The position numbers and the translations under genes are program-made. The notes under the pieces are model-generated. The model did no database searches. It was given only the letters and a program-made list of their open reading frames with translations, and had not been told where the DNA came from. A stretch of 64,000 bases of DNA. Source: JBBDIP01 sp050260675. Lineage in GTDB: Bacteria; Bacillota; Sulfobacillia; Fermentithermobacillales; Fermentithermobacillaceae. The stretch is from contig JBLNCN010000005.1 in the NCBI GenBank assembly GCA_050260675.1, positions 992,001 through 1,056,000 of the forward strand, given 5' to 3'. Below are positions 7,695 through 16,129 of the stretch, piece by piece; within the stretch, counting starts at the first letter, position 1, and every line of letters begins with the position of its first letter.

Positions 7695-9173
7695 CTACTT
7701 ACGCCATTTCTCCCCAACAGGGTAAATGTCTTTCTCGATGTTCTCGTAATGCAGGGTGGACAGGTCGGCAGGTCCCTCCCCGGGGACGCTGGTGCGGATG
7801 TCGGTCTTTGCGACGCTGTCCCAATACGCTCTGTGGTGGACGCGGTCCTTTAGAACGATGATGTCCAGCTTGGTGTAGTCAATGCCTGCGGCGGTGAAGC
7901 CTGCTGAGTCGTTGGCCCCGCGCATCCTTTCAGACACTACCACAAACCGGCCGTCGCCCAGGTCGAGCGTGCAGATGAAACCGTCGCGAACGGTCGCGCC
8001 CTTGCTCATGGGTCCTACCAGTTTGTAGGTCGGTCTGCCCATGAAGTGCACCTTGCCGGTGACCTCGATAGGCTTGTTGGAGAACTCGCCGTACCAACCG
8101 CCTATCTCGACCGTGACCGTCTGCCCTACTTTGGCGTTCTCCTCAAGCCACTTGGCCGCCCTGGGATCGCAGATGCCGGGAATGCCCCAGTTCTTTGCGC
8201 CTACTCGAAGGAGTTCCTCCAACACGTACGTGCTGTCGCCGATGCGATCGGCTCCGTCTGCGATGACTACCGGACCGTTGCCGTCAGCAACCGCCTTCAT
8301 TGCCATGGCGACAGCCTCTTTGGTACCGGGGAGCGGGGCAGCGAACGACTCTCTCAGAGTCCAAGCGAAATCGGACATGTCCTGGGCGATCTTCTCCGCC
8401 AGGGCCATATCGTTGTTGGTGACAACGAAGACGCTCATGCCCGCATCAACTACGTCCGCGTAGGCATATCCGGGGGCCACCGAGACGCAATAGACGCCCG
8501 GTTTCCTCTCCCACTCCTTGGCGCGGTCATAGATGTCCTTCATTGGATGGAAGGCCGAGGCCTGGTAGATGCTTGCGGAGAGAATTCCTGGCCTCCTGCA
8601 GGCCATAGTGGGTTTGAAATCGCCTCTTACAGTTTCAACCATACACTTGGCAGCGATCTCGCCCGTTTTCTCGGAGTCCACGTGAGGGTATGTCTTGAGG
8701 ATGAAGACGGCGTCGGCAACATCGGCCAATTCCTGGTCCTCATTGGCGTGCAGGTCCAGGGTGACCATGATGGGAATGCTGCCCACTACCTTTCGGACCC
8801 TCCGGCAGATCTCGGCCTCGGGCCTAGGCACGCCCGTAACAGCCATGGCGCCGTGCAGGGCGAGCAGCACTCCGTCCAGCTGTCCCGCTTCCCTGGCCCT
8901 ATCGGCGATCTCGTTGGCGTACTTGTCGAAGCACTCGGTCGTGAGCCAGCTGGAGAAGCCCCCCGCCGTCTTGTGGGCAGCGACCAGCGGCACCATCTCG
9001 GCTCCTTCTGCCTCAAGCACCTTCATGAACCCGTTTATGTAGGTGGGGATTCCCCGCGCTTCGTCCAGGATCGCCTGTCCACGCCTTGTAGCCGGCTCGA
9101 AGCGGTCTATGCCGGTAGGCTCCTTAGTGAAGGTACAGGTCTCATCTGAAAAGCCTGCTATCGCTATTCTCAC
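7695..9173 (-). CDS. M81 family metallopeptidase (MlrC / DUF1485 family)
   Basis: 492 residues, the usual length for the MlrC-like family, whose founding member degrades linearised microcystin. The predicted zinc-site motifs are present: LALHGAM (105-110), TLDLHAN (138-144) and TYPHVDS (161-167), with DGADRIGDST in the C-terminal domain. There is no signal peptide, so it acts in the cytoplasm. In non-cyanobacterial hosts the substrate is unknown and is probably a small peptide or amide. The neighbouring glyoxalase-fold gene is 54 bases upstream in the same direction and may be co-transcribed. Confidence 0.93.
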   Translation of the reverse strand: MRIAIAGFSDETCTFTKEPTGIDRFEPATRRGQAILDEARGIPTYINGFMKVLEAEGAEMVPLVAAHKTAGGFSSWLTTECFDKYANEIADRAREAGQLDGVLLALHGAMAVTGVPRPEAEICRRVRKVVGSIPIMVTLDLHANEDQELADVADAVFILKTYPHVDSEKTGEIAAKCMVETVRGDFKPTMACRRPGILSASIYQASAFHPMKDIYDRAKEWERKPGVYCVSVAPGYAYADVVDAGMSVFVVTNNDMALAEKIAQDMSDFAWTLRESFAAPLPGTKEAVAMAMKAVADGNGPVVIADGADRIGDSTYVLEELLRVGAKNWGIPGICDPRAAKWLEENAKVGQTVTVEIGGWYGEFSNKPIEVTGKVHFMGRPTYKLVGPMSKGATVRDGFICTLDLGDGRFVVVSERMRGANDSAGFTAAGIDYTKLDIIVLKDRVHHRAYWDSVAKTDIRTSVPGEGPADLSTLHYENIEKDIYPVGEKWRK

Positions 9174-9227
9174 TTCGCTTCGCCTCCTGACTCAGTAATT
9201 CGCATACCAAAAGCGGCGCTCCTGCAA

Positions 9228-9614
9228 CTACTTAGCCTTCTGGACCAGTTCCACTCGCTCGCCGTCCGGTCCGGTGGTGTAGGCGATCATGCGCCCATCC
9301 AGTACTTTCGCCGGATCGCCGGGTCTGAATGTGACGCCCTTCTTTGCCAGACGCTCCATGGCAGCGACGATATCATCGACGTACCAGGCAAAGTGGTCGA
9401 GCCGGCCCTGCCCCTCACGGGCCCGAATGGCTGGATCAGCGTAACAGAGTAGTTCCAGCGCGCTGCAGTCGCCTCCCACAAACGCGATCTCCAGACCGCG
9501 GCCGGTGTCGGGATACCTTTCCAGCAACTTCATTCCCATCACATCGCAGTAGAACTGGAGCGAACGGGACAAATCCGAAACCACGAGACCCACGTGGCTA
9601 AATGAAATGCTCAT
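9228..9614 (-). CDS. VOC (glyoxalase/bleomycin resistance) superfamily protein
   Basis: 128 residues in two beta-alpha-beta-beta-beta units: HVGLVVSDLSRSLQFYCDVMG at the start and LDHFAWYVDDIVAAMERLA in the second half. Likely metal ligands are H7, E58 or nearby, H74 and the final E of GERVELV. The start is ATG 9614 with GGGAGGAGG eight bases upstream; a longer in-frame extension to 9815 has no ribosome binding site and is rejected. These folds serve as lyases, dioxygenases or epimerases; context with the M81 peptidase suggests a catabolic role, but the reaction cannot be assigned. Confidence 0.9.
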   Translation of the reverse strand: MSISFSHVGLVVSDLSRSLQFYCDVMGMKLLERYPDTGRGLEIAFVGGDCSALELLCYADPAIRAREGQGRLDHFAWYVDDIVAAMERLAKKGVTFRPGDPAKVLDGRMIAYTTGPDGERVELVQKAK

Positions 9615-9837
9615 GATCGCGTCCTCCTCCCTACCTTCAGGTTTCCCCATCGTGTTGGCCTTCACCTTGTGGATGGAGTTGCGGACTCCGGGACTCCACC
9701 TGGAAGGCAAAGCGATCAGAGCTTCTACGAGCAGTTTGGCTGGGGGTTTCTGCCATTGCCCGCTACCGCGGCGTGCACCTATTATGTTGACTAGAAGTGT
9801 CTCCAATGAAGACAACAGGCTCAGTCTACGGTCTGGA

Positions 9838-9877
9838 CAAGCAGAGGCTGCACAAGCAGAGGCTGCACAAGCGGAGG
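9838..9877. repeat. 15-bp tandem repeat just before the L,D-transpeptidase gene
   Basis: CAAGCAGAGGCTGCA occurs twice in tandem (9838-9852, 9853-9867) with a third partial copy running into the GGAGGT ribosome binding site (9868-9877). The rest of the 9615-9884 gap holds nothing I can name. Confidence 0.7.
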
Positions 9878-9884
9878 TTAACCG

Positions 9885-10496
9885 GTGCGAAGACGGGCGC
9901 TCATCATGGTTTTGATAGGCTTGGCTGTGGTTCTCTTGGCCGGCTTCTATGCCGGAAAGACCTTGATCCCGGCACTCTTGGGATCCGCTATCGGCGCAAG
10001 CGCTCCTTCCGGTTCGGCCCGCAATCCCGATACGGGCTCAGCCCCGGGAAACCCGACCGCACCCGGAACAGACCCTGACCCGTCCGGATCTGGGGCGCCC
10101 GGAAAGCCCGACAAGGACACGTATTGGATAGACGTCGACGTGACCAATCAAAGAGTGCGGATTATGCAGGGCGAAGAGGCCGTCAGGACGATGGTTGCCT
10201 CCACAGGGGTTGAAGGCAAGGAGACGCCTCTTGGGACCTTCGAGATCCAGAACCGCGGCGAATGGTTCTTCAGCGAAAAGTACCAGCAGGGGGCAAAGTA
10301 CTGGGTATCCTTCAAGGATTGGGGCATCTACCTGTTCCACTCCCTGGCGATGGACAAGAACCGCGAAGTCATCCCGGAAGAAGCGGAAAAACTGGGCCAG
10401 CCCGCATCCCACGGCTGCGTCAGGCTCGCTATCGAGGACGCGAAGTGGATCTACGACAACATCCCGGAGCGTACCAAGGTAGTTATCCACGAGTAG
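9885..10496 (+). CDS. L,D-transpeptidase (YkuD domain), membrane-anchored
   Basis: 203 residues. An N-terminal helix (6-24) anchors the protein, a Pro/Gly/Ser/Asp-rich linker (38-78) spans the wall, and a YkuD catalytic domain fills 80-201. The signature is complete: H152 and SHGCVR (175-180) with catalytic C178. Such enzymes make 3-3 crosslinks in peptidoglycan or attach proteins to it, outside the membrane. The GTG start has GGAGGT six bases upstream. It is convergent with the ABC operon at 10512 and appears monocistronic. Confidence 0.95.
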   Translation: MRRRALIMVLIGLAVVLLAGFYAGKTLIPALLGSAIGASAPSGSARNPDTGSAPGNPTAPGTDPDPSGSGAPGKPDKDTYWIDVDVTNQRVRIMQGEEAVRTMVASTGVEGKETPLGTFEIQNRGEWFFSEKYQQGAKYWVSFKDWGIYLFHSLAMDKNREVIPEEAEKLGQPASHGCVRLAIEDAKWIYDNIPERTKVVIHE

Positions 10497-10511
10497 CCGG
10501 AGGGTTTCAGT

Positions 10512-11399
10512 CTACTCGACGTAACTGAGAAAGATCTCCTCCAGACTTTGGTCCAGCACTTCAAAGCCGCGGACCCCGGAAAGCCCCCGAAGGGCGTTGA
10601 CAAAAACCTCCACTCTTCCACTGAGGTGCACCAAGAAACCTGCATCACCGGCGATGACCTTCCTGGCGCCCGGCAGGCCTGCCAGGATATCCGCGCAGAC
10701 GTCGCCCACGATGCGCACACGCTTCTCCGACTCCTTCACGGAATCCAGGTCCCCCGCCAACACGGCCTTTCCCGACACAATGATGGTCACATGATCGGCC
10801 ATACGCTCCATTTGATAGAGGTCATGACTGGACAAGAGCACAGTGCGACCATCCTCCATACAGTCCTCGACCAGCGCCTGGAGATACCGGAATCGCTGTG
10901 CCGCATCCAGCCCTCTGGTCGGCTCATCCAATACCAACAGCTCCGGGCGGGCAGCCATGGCGAGCGTGAGGGCCAATTGGGCCCTGACTCCAGTAGACAT
11001 GTGGCGAACGTTCACATCCAGGGGCAAGCCGAACAGGTCCAGATACTTCTTCTCCGCCTTTGCATCCCACCGCGGGTTTAGTCCCCGCGCAAATGCCAGT
11101 ATTTCGCGCCCGGTCATGCTCTCGTAGAGCGCTGACCGTTCCGGGACGTATCCAATCCGTGACTTCAGATCTACCGCTGGATAGCCGGGACCGAGGGGAT
11201 TCCCCAACACGTTTCCGGTCCCTTCATCAGGCGTGATGAACCCCAGGAGGATCCTCAGAGTAGTGGTTTTCCCCGAACCATTGGGGCCAAGGAGGGCGTG
11301 AAAGGACCCCTTATTGACCTGCAGGTCGAGCCCATCCAATGCGGTGCGGCTGCCGTAGCGTTTCCGCACTCCGTTAAGCGAGACTGCCAGCTCACTCAT
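10512..11399 (-). CDS. ABC exporter ATP-binding subunit, second ATPase of ytr-like operon
   Basis: 295 residues. Walker A GPNGSGKTT (38-46), Walker B LLVLDEPT (154-161) and the H-loop SSHDL are intact. The signature motif is degenerate (MSTGVRAQ, 134-141, instead of LSGGQ). The ATG has GGAGGACGG upstream and overlaps the GntR gene's stop by 8 bases, so expression is coupled to the repressor. An in-frame upstream extension to 11471 overlaps the GntR gene and is rejected. It is the last gene of a five-gene operon with two ATPases and two permeases, similar in content to Bacillus ytrABCDEF. Confidence 0.93.
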   Translation of the reverse strand: MSELAVSLNGVRKRYGSRTALDGLDLQVNKGSFHALLGPNGSGKTTTLRILLGFITPDEGTGNVLGNPLGPGYPAVDLKSRIGYVPERSALYESMTGREILAFARGLNPRWDAKAEKKYLDLFGLPLDVNVRHMSTGVRAQLALTLAMAARPELLVLDEPTRGLDAAQRFRYLQALVEDCMEDGRTVLLSSHDLYQMERMADHVTIIVSGKAVLAGDLDSVKESEKRVRIVGDVCADILAGLPGARKVIAGDAGFLVHLSGRVEVFVNALRGLSGVRGFEVLDQSLEEIFLSYVE

Positions 11400-11787
11400 G
11401 TTTTTGATCCGTCCTCCTTTCGGCCAAACGTTCCTGTAGCAGCCGCCCGAGATCGTCCTCGGAGATGCCAAGCAGGTATGCTTCCGCTATCAGGCGATCT
11501 ATGACCGGACGCAGGCGCTTCACGCGCTCGCTCTCCGGAACCGCCGACTTGGCGGAGGAAACATAGGTCCCCCGTCCACGGGAAGTCTCGATGACCCCGT
11601 CCCGCTCAAGGTCCTGGTATGCCTTGGCGATGGTATTGGGGTTAACGGCAAGCTCCACTGCCAGGTCCCGGACAGCGGGCAGGCGGTCGCCCGGGCGTAA
11701 GGTGCCACCGGCTATCGCCTGCCGTACCTGGTCAGTGATCTGGCGGTATATGGGAGTCCCGCTGGACGCATCGATGTGAAACCACAT
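11392..11787 (-). CDS. YtrA-subfamily GntR transcriptional regulator
   Basis: 131 residues. The winged helix-turn-helix (about 12-76) contains PIYRQITDQVRQAIAGG, PAVRDLAVELAVNPNTIAKAY and GVIETSRGRGTYV, all typical of YtrA-type GntR proteins. These carry only a short helical C-terminal part and sense envelope stress rather than a metabolite pocket. It is encoded inside its operon, between the second permease and second ATPase. The inverted repeat at 14325-14344 over the operon promoter is its probable operator, implying autorepression (inference). Confidence 0.93.
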   Translation of the reverse strand: MWFHIDASSGTPIYRQITDQVRQAIAGGTLRPGDRLPAVRDLAVELAVNPNTIAKAYQDLERDGVIETSRGRGTYVSSAKSAVPESERVKRLRPVIDRLIAEAYLLGISEDDLGRLLQERLAERRTDQKHE

Positions 11788-11789
11788 TT

Positions 11790-12584
11790 CTAGCCCGCTA
11801 TCTGCTTTCTGTCGAATGCCGAGACTCCCAAGTATAGAAGGACTACCGTGACAAATGCGAGCAAAGCCATATCGGTCAGGGGGACCACGCCTTTTCCAAT
11901 AATCGAGTCAGGGTTGAACCGCGCAAAGGGTAGCCCTCTTCTCACTGTCGAGAGAAAGCCCGTCGCCTCCTCTGTCATCCCGTGGTAGAAGAACAGCAGT
12001 ACTACCAAGCCGGCACAGACAGCTGCCGACCTCGGATAATCGTCCACGAAGATCGACACCAGGAGCAAGAGTGTTCCTATCTGAAGGAACAGCATGTACA
12101 TGTTGATGCTGGCCCACAGATACCGGACCGGCTGAGCCTGCTCCCCGGTCACTACGAGCAGAGTGACCCACTGGGCCACCGTGATGGCCGCCATGGACAG
12201 TGCCATCGAAAGCCATCTCGACACCAGGACGGTGCTTCGCTTCACCGGCAAGGAGAGCAGGAACTCGGAACTGCGCTGGTCAACCTCTTTGCTGATGAGC
12301 CCAGGAACATAGGTGGTCACGAAGATCATGAATGCTATGGCCATGAGCGCGTTGTACTCGATTGAGGCCACAAATGTGCCAAACAGGTTGAAATCCTCTG
12401 CCCCAAAGAGCGCGCGGAAAGCGGGCGGCATCGTTCGGACAAGGTTCTGGAACTGAGTCAATAGCCCCGATTCATTGAGTACCTGGTACAGGCCGGAGGC
12501 CATCCACGTCAGGAAGGCTACCACAATACACCACGTGAACACGGCCCAGCGATCGGCCCGCCACTGTTGCTTCAATAGCACCAT
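11790..12584 (-). CDS. ABC-2 type permease, second of ytr-like operon
   Basis: 264 residues with about six membrane helices. After the first helix comes a long loop (TQFQNLVRTMPPAFRALFGAEDF), then ISKEVDQRSSEFLLSLPVKRS, the cytoplasmic coupling segment that ABC-2 exporters use to contact the ATPase. The stop is two bases before the GntR start and the start is 13 bases after the first permease ends. It probably forms a heterodimer with the product of 12598-13401, driven by one or both ATPases of the operon. Confidence 0.88.
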   Translation of the reverse strand: MVLLKQQWRADRWAVFTWCIVVAFLTWMASGLYQVLNESGLLTQFQNLVRTMPPAFRALFGAEDFNLFGTFVASIEYNALMAIAFMIFVTTYVPGLISKEVDQRSSEFLLSLPVKRSTVLVSRWLSMALSMAAITVAQWVTLLVVTGEQAQPVRYLWASINMYMLFLQIGTLLLLVSIFVDDYPRSAAVCAGLVVLLFFYHGMTEEATGFLSTVRRGLPFARFNPDSIIGKGVVPLTDMALLAFVTVVLLYLGVSAFDRKQIAG

Positions 12585-12597
12585 CTGCTCCGCCCTC

Positions 12598-13401
12598 CTA
12601 TGCCTCTATCTGCCTTTGAGAAAAGACCCGGACGGATGCCCAGAGGGCAACCACCGCTACGACAATCAACACGGCGGCTTCACGTATCATCGGCCCGCTC
12701 CGCAGGAGTGGTTCGAGCGTGCTGAAATAGTAATAGGGGTTAAGCGATCGCACTAGCACCGGCATTGCCGCCATCTCCATACCCATATCGATCGCAAACA
12801 GGAGCAGGACGGCCCCGAGGGACCTCTTCATAGCCTTCTCGTAGTCGCGCGACCACATTGACCCGAGTAGAGCAAGCGAACCAACGGCCACGCCCAAAAG
12901 CGCAGCCTGAATCATTATCCAGAAGTACCCCCGGAGGTTGCCCTGGACGCCGCCGGCCAAGAGCCCGCCTGACAGCGCGGCCCAAGTGGTAATGGCAACG
13001 ATTATCACATTTGTGACCATGACACTCCAGCGGGCTATGAGGACCTGCCTCCGTTTAACCGGCAACGCGAAGAGGAAGTCCGCTGTCCCGCGATCAATCT
13101 CCCTTGTGACCGCCGCAACTGCCAGGAGGCACCCGTAGATGGGAAGGGCGATGCTCATCCAGAAACCGAGCTTGCCCTGGACTAGGGTGTCGACCGGCGA
13201 TAGTCCCGGGACTATCCCCATGAGAGCCCGGATAGTCTCGGGGAGCTTTTCGATGATCCCGGTGAGGAAGTCGCTGAGCACATTGCCGGCCTCCATCTGC
13301 TTGGCGCTTGAGCCCAGTACCCAGCCCATGAAACCGTTGATGCCCGCCCAGAGAAGGAGGCCCGTGCGCTGCACCCGGAAATACTGCCGAAAGAGGGCCA
13401 T
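12598..13401 (-). CDS. ABC-2 type permease, first of ytr-like operon
   Basis: 267 residues from ATG 13401, which has GGGAGG eight bases upstream; the 12-codon extension inside the ATPase gene is rejected. Six helices are expected, with the coupling segment TREIDRGTADFLFALPVKRR after the second. The strong likeness to the coupling segment of the next permease (both end LPVKR) suggests the two genes arose by duplication. The start is one base after the ATPase stop. Exported substrate unknown; in related Bacillus systems the transporters respond to cell-wall antibiotics. Confidence 0.88.
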   Translation of the reverse strand: MALFRQYFRVQRTGLLLWAGINGFMGWVLGSSAKQMEAGNVLSDFLTGIIEKLPETIRALMGIVPGLSPVDTLVQGKLGFWMSIALPIYGCLLAVAAVTREIDRGTADFLFALPVKRRQVLIARWSVMVTNVIIVAITTWAALSGGLLAGGVQGNLRGYFWIMIQAALLGVAVGSLALLGSMWSRDYEKAMKRSLGAVLLLFAIDMGMEMAAMPVLVRSLNPYYYFSTLEPLLRSGPMIREAAVLIVVAVVALWASVRVFSQRQIEA

Positions 13402-13402
13402 G

Positions 13403-14302
13403 CTACACGCCTCCCTTCGCGACCCCATTGCGGCCATAGAACGAAAGGAACACGTCCTCCAGGGGCGGATCAGAGATGGAAAGGTCCACGATACCCCAGC
13501 CCTTGAGGGCTTCCAGCAGAGGGAGGATGTCTCCGGTGTAAGTAAACCTGACTTTTCGTCCGTCCTGCCGAAGGTCCTTTACTCCCGTGAGCGAGGAGAG
13601 TCCGGACCAGTCCTTCTGCACCTCGAAGGAGACATACTTCATACGCTGCTTGCGCAGGTTATCGACGTTATCTACCGCCACCAGCTCGCCGTCCCGGATG
13701 ATGGCAACGCGGTCAGCTACGGCCTCAACCTCGGCGAGGTCGTGAGACGACATGAAGACCGTCTTGCCCCTCTTTTGTTCGTCTAGGACCAGCGACCGTA
13801 CCGTCTCCTGGATGAGTGGATCCAGCCCTGTAGTGGGCTCATCAAGGATCAACAGGTCGGGATCGTGAGCGATTGCGTTCAGAATCGCCACTTTCTGCTT
13901 GTTGCCCCTGCTGAGAGTCCGGTATCTTTGGTTAAGGCTAACATCCAGTTTGGCCGCAAGTTCCTTCATCCGGCTGAGGTCTTTGACTCCCCTCACCCGC
14001 ATAGCGAACTCCAGGTTCTCGCCGCCTGTGAGCGCATCGTAGAGCGCCGGTTCGCTGGCAAGGTAGCCGACTCTGGACAGCACCTTCTGCTTGTCGCGCA
14101 CAATATCCATTCCCAGCACTGTCGCGCTTCCCGCGGTTGGCGTGAGGAAACCCAACAGCGTACGGATCAGCGTAGTCTTCCCCGCTCCGTTGGGCCCCAG
14201 GAATCCGAATACTTCTCCCTCTTCTACTTGGAGGTCGACTTGTTTGACGCCCTTCCCGTTCCTGTAGAGATGACCGAGGCCCCGAAGATCCATGGCCTTC
14301 AC
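13403..14302 (-). CDS. ABC exporter ATP-binding subunit, first gene of ytr-like operon
   Basis: 299 residues. Walker A GPNGAGKTT (36-44), signature LSRGNKQK, Walker B LLILDEPTTGLDP and H-loop SSHDLAEVEAV are all intact, and a C-terminal extension of about 80 residues follows as in bacitracin-type exporters. I chose GTG 14302 because GGAGGTGA lies at correct spacing; a GTG three codons upstream is too close to it. It is the first gene after the operator-promoter at 14325-14357. Compared with the second ATPase (10512), this copy has the more canonical signature and may be the main energiser. Confidence 0.93.
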   Translation of the reverse strand: MKAMDLRGLGHLYRNGKGVKQVDLQVEEGEVFGFLGPNGAGKTTLIRTLLGFLTPTAGSATVLGMDIVRDKQKVLSRVGYLASEPALYDALTGGENLEFAMRVRGVKDLSRMKELAAKLDVSLNQRYRTLSRGNKQKVAILNAIAHDPDLLILDEPTTGLDPLIQETVRSLVLDEQKRGKTVFMSSHDLAEVEAVADRVAIIRDGELVAVDNVDNLRKQRMKYVSFEVQKDWSGLSSLTGVKDLRQDGRKVRFTYTGDILPLLEALKGWGIVDLSISDPPLEDVFLSFYGRNGVAKGGV

Positions 14303-14324
14303 GCGACTCACCTCCGTGTATGAT

Positions 14325-14357
14325 TGTACTATAACACTAGTACACTTGTCTCTGCAA
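14325..14357 (-). promoter_or_regulatory. Promoter and YtrA-type operator of the first ABC operon
   Basis: Minus strand: -35 TTGCAG (14357-14352), 18-base spacer, -10 TATAGT (14333-14328). A perfect inverted repeat TGTACTA-N6-TAGTACA (14325-14344) covers the -10 element, the classic position for repression. The leader before GTG 14302 is only about 20 bases. Confidence 0.75.
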
Positions 14358-14500
14358 TATTAGTTCCTCGCCGACACTAGCTCGGGTCACGTATGGCCAG
14401 TCCTCAATAGTAGTTTGGGGCCCGTATGGTCACTTTTCGGCGGCAGACTTTCTCCCGCAGTGGTAGCATGTTGGCAGACAAAAAGATCGAGGAGTTGCCG

Positions 14501-15727
14501 ATGAGGATCAGCCGCTACGAGATTAATCTGACCATTACCCCCGCTACAGGACGTATCCAATCCAGGGCGCGTTGCCTGTGTGTTGCCGCGGCCGACACGG
14601 ATCGCGTGAAGTTCTTGCTCCACCGGGACCTCTCTATCAACCGGATCGAGGGAAAGGGCATCTCGGGGTTTCGCGTAGAGCCGGACTGCGCCTTCCCATT
14701 CACGCTGGAAGCCGCAACAATCACGGTCAATCTCGACCACACCGCCCGGAAGGGCGAAACCTTGGACATGACCGTCGACTACGAGGGAACTCAGGTGAGG
14801 GTCCCCCAAGCGTGGGGAGTCAACTGCGTTACGCCTGAGTGGGTCGAGCTCGGGATGTACGGACCCTGGTTTCCCTGGCAGCCGTCGAACCGAGAAGGCT
14901 TTACCTATTCGGCGAACATTGCAGCACCACCCGGGGTCTGGGTGGCGGGGCTCGGAAAGTCGGAGCGAACGGGCGACACGTGGCTCCTCAAGTCGTCGCG
15001 GCCGGAAACGGACATGGTAGTCATCGCCGCTCCGGGTCTCGGCTGCGCGGACGTGGAACGGAATGGAGTGCAGGCGGCTGTCCACTTCCCCTCCCCCGCC
15101 GGTGAACGGGCTGCGGCCCTTGCCGACACCATCGCTAACGACGTGGTGTGGATCCTCGAGTACTTCAGGTCCTGGCTCCGGGATGGTTCGGACAAGACTG
15201 CATCTGCCTCCGTCATCATCTCCCCCAGGACCTCTGGTGGTGGATACGCGCGCCCCGGCTTTGTTGTGCTCGCGGATATCGACGCGCTTGCCTCACGTCC
15301 CCAGGGCGCTTTCAAGTATGCAGCCCATGAGTTCTCCCACTTGTGGTGGGGCGGCGCGCCGACGGACACCTGGGAAGACTGGCTGAATGAGGGCTTCGCC
15401 GAGTATTCAGCCTTGAGGGCTACGCGGGCCAAGTTTGGTGAAGAGGCTATCCAAGACATCGTTCGGAAGAAGAAGGAGCGCTCTTTGGGCCTGCCTGCGG
15501 TGCGGGACATTGACAGGGCTTCGGAACAGGCATATCCGGTGCTCTACGACAAGTCGTGCCTGCTCTTGATGGGACTGGCCGATAGAATCGGCGAGCAGGC
15601 ATTCGACGGGGTGGCGCGAAAGTTCCTGTCATTGAAGTCCAAGAATACTGAAGCGTTCCTGGTGACACTGGCCAAGCATGCGGGCAAAGAAGTATCTGCC
15701 GGTTTCGACCGCTTGCTTGGAGAGTAG
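14501..15727 (+). CDS. M1-like gluzincin metallopeptidase
   Basis: 408 residues. The zinc site HEFSH (276-280) with the third ligand in NEGFAEY (E297) and a following WW pair place it with the M1 / peptidase MA clan. The N-terminal half is a beta-rich domain like the M1 saddle domain, but the GxMEN substrate motif is not present and the protein is half the usual M1 length, lacking the large helical C-terminal domain. ATG 14501 is chosen because GAGGAG lies six bases upstream and the protein then begins with a domain strand. No signal peptide is seen, so it probably trims peptides in the cytoplasm. Confidence 0.85.
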   Translation: MRISRYEINLTITPATGRIQSRARCLCVAAADTDRVKFLLHRDLSINRIEGKGISGFRVEPDCAFPFTLEAATITVNLDHTARKGETLDMTVDYEGTQVRVPQAWGVNCVTPEWVELGMYGPWFPWQPSNREGFTYSANIAAPPGVWVAGLGKSERTGDTWLLKSSRPETDMVVIAAPGLGCADVERNGVQAAVHFPSPAGERAAALADTIANDVVWILEYFRSWLRDGSDKTASASVIISPRTSGGGYARPGFVVLADIDALASRPQGAFKYAAHEFSHLWWGGAPTDTWEDWLNEGFAEYSALRATRAKFGEEAIQDIVRKKKERSLGLPAVRDIDRASEQAYPVLYDKSCLLLMGLADRIGEQAFDGVARKFLSLKSKNTEAFLVTLAKHAGKEVSAGFDRLLGE

Positions 15728-15757
15728 ACGCCAATCGAACCTGGAGGGGGAGAGCCC

Positions 15758-16051
15758 GTGTCCTGCTACTTCATAGCCAACATCACCATCCACGACAAGG
15801 ACGAGTACAAGAAGTACGTGGATAAGGTGGATGCCGTGTTCGCCAAGTTCAACGGAGAGTACCTGGCCTTCGATGACAACCCGGTTGTGCTGGAGGGCAA
15901 ATGGCCCTACAAGAGGGCCGTGGTGATACGCTTCCCCTCCGAAGAAGAGTGCAGGCGGTGGTACGATTCGCCCGAGTACCAGGAGATACTGAAGCACAGG
16001 TTGAAGGCCGCCGACTGTACCACGATTCTCGTCAGGGACACTAAGGGTTAA
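15758..16051 (+). CDS. DUF1330 domain protein
   Basis: 97 residues forming a ferredoxin-like alpha-beta fold: YFIANITIHDKDEYKKYVDK, a GKWPYKRAVVIRFPS strand and the RRWYDSPEYQEILKHR helix, all typical of DUF1330. Members are often small dimeric proteins of unknown catalytic role. GTG start with GGAGGGGG upstream. It lies 30 bases downstream of the metallopeptidase gene in the same direction. Its stop falls in the first copy of a 26-bp tandem repeat. Confidence 0.88.
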   Translation: MSCYFIANITIHDKDEYKKYVDKVDAVFAKFNGEYLAFDDNPVVLEGKWPYKRAVVIRFPSEEECRRWYDSPEYQEILKHRLKAADCTTILVRDTKG

Positions 16052-16100
16052 TCTCGTGAAGGGCTACTAAGCACTAATCTCGTAGTGGGCTACCGGGCAC
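16049..16100. repeat. 26-bp tandem duplication between two genes
   Basis: TAATCTCGTGAAGGGCTACT... is repeated at 16075 with about four changes (units 16049-16074 and 16075-16100). The first copy supplies the stop codon of the DUF1330 gene. Confidence 0.7.
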
Positions 16101-16129
16101 AGAGGAAGGCAAACGCGGGGGGAAACCCA

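Noticed and set aside
8046..9149. A 367-codon plus-strand frame opposite the M81 peptidase gene
   Set aside because: Fully antisense to a gene with intact zinc motifs; composition typical of a shadow frame.
9838..9877. CRISPR-like repeats (also 6965-7019 and 30174-30245)
   Set aside because: Units are tandem without spacers, too short and too few; no cas genes nearby.
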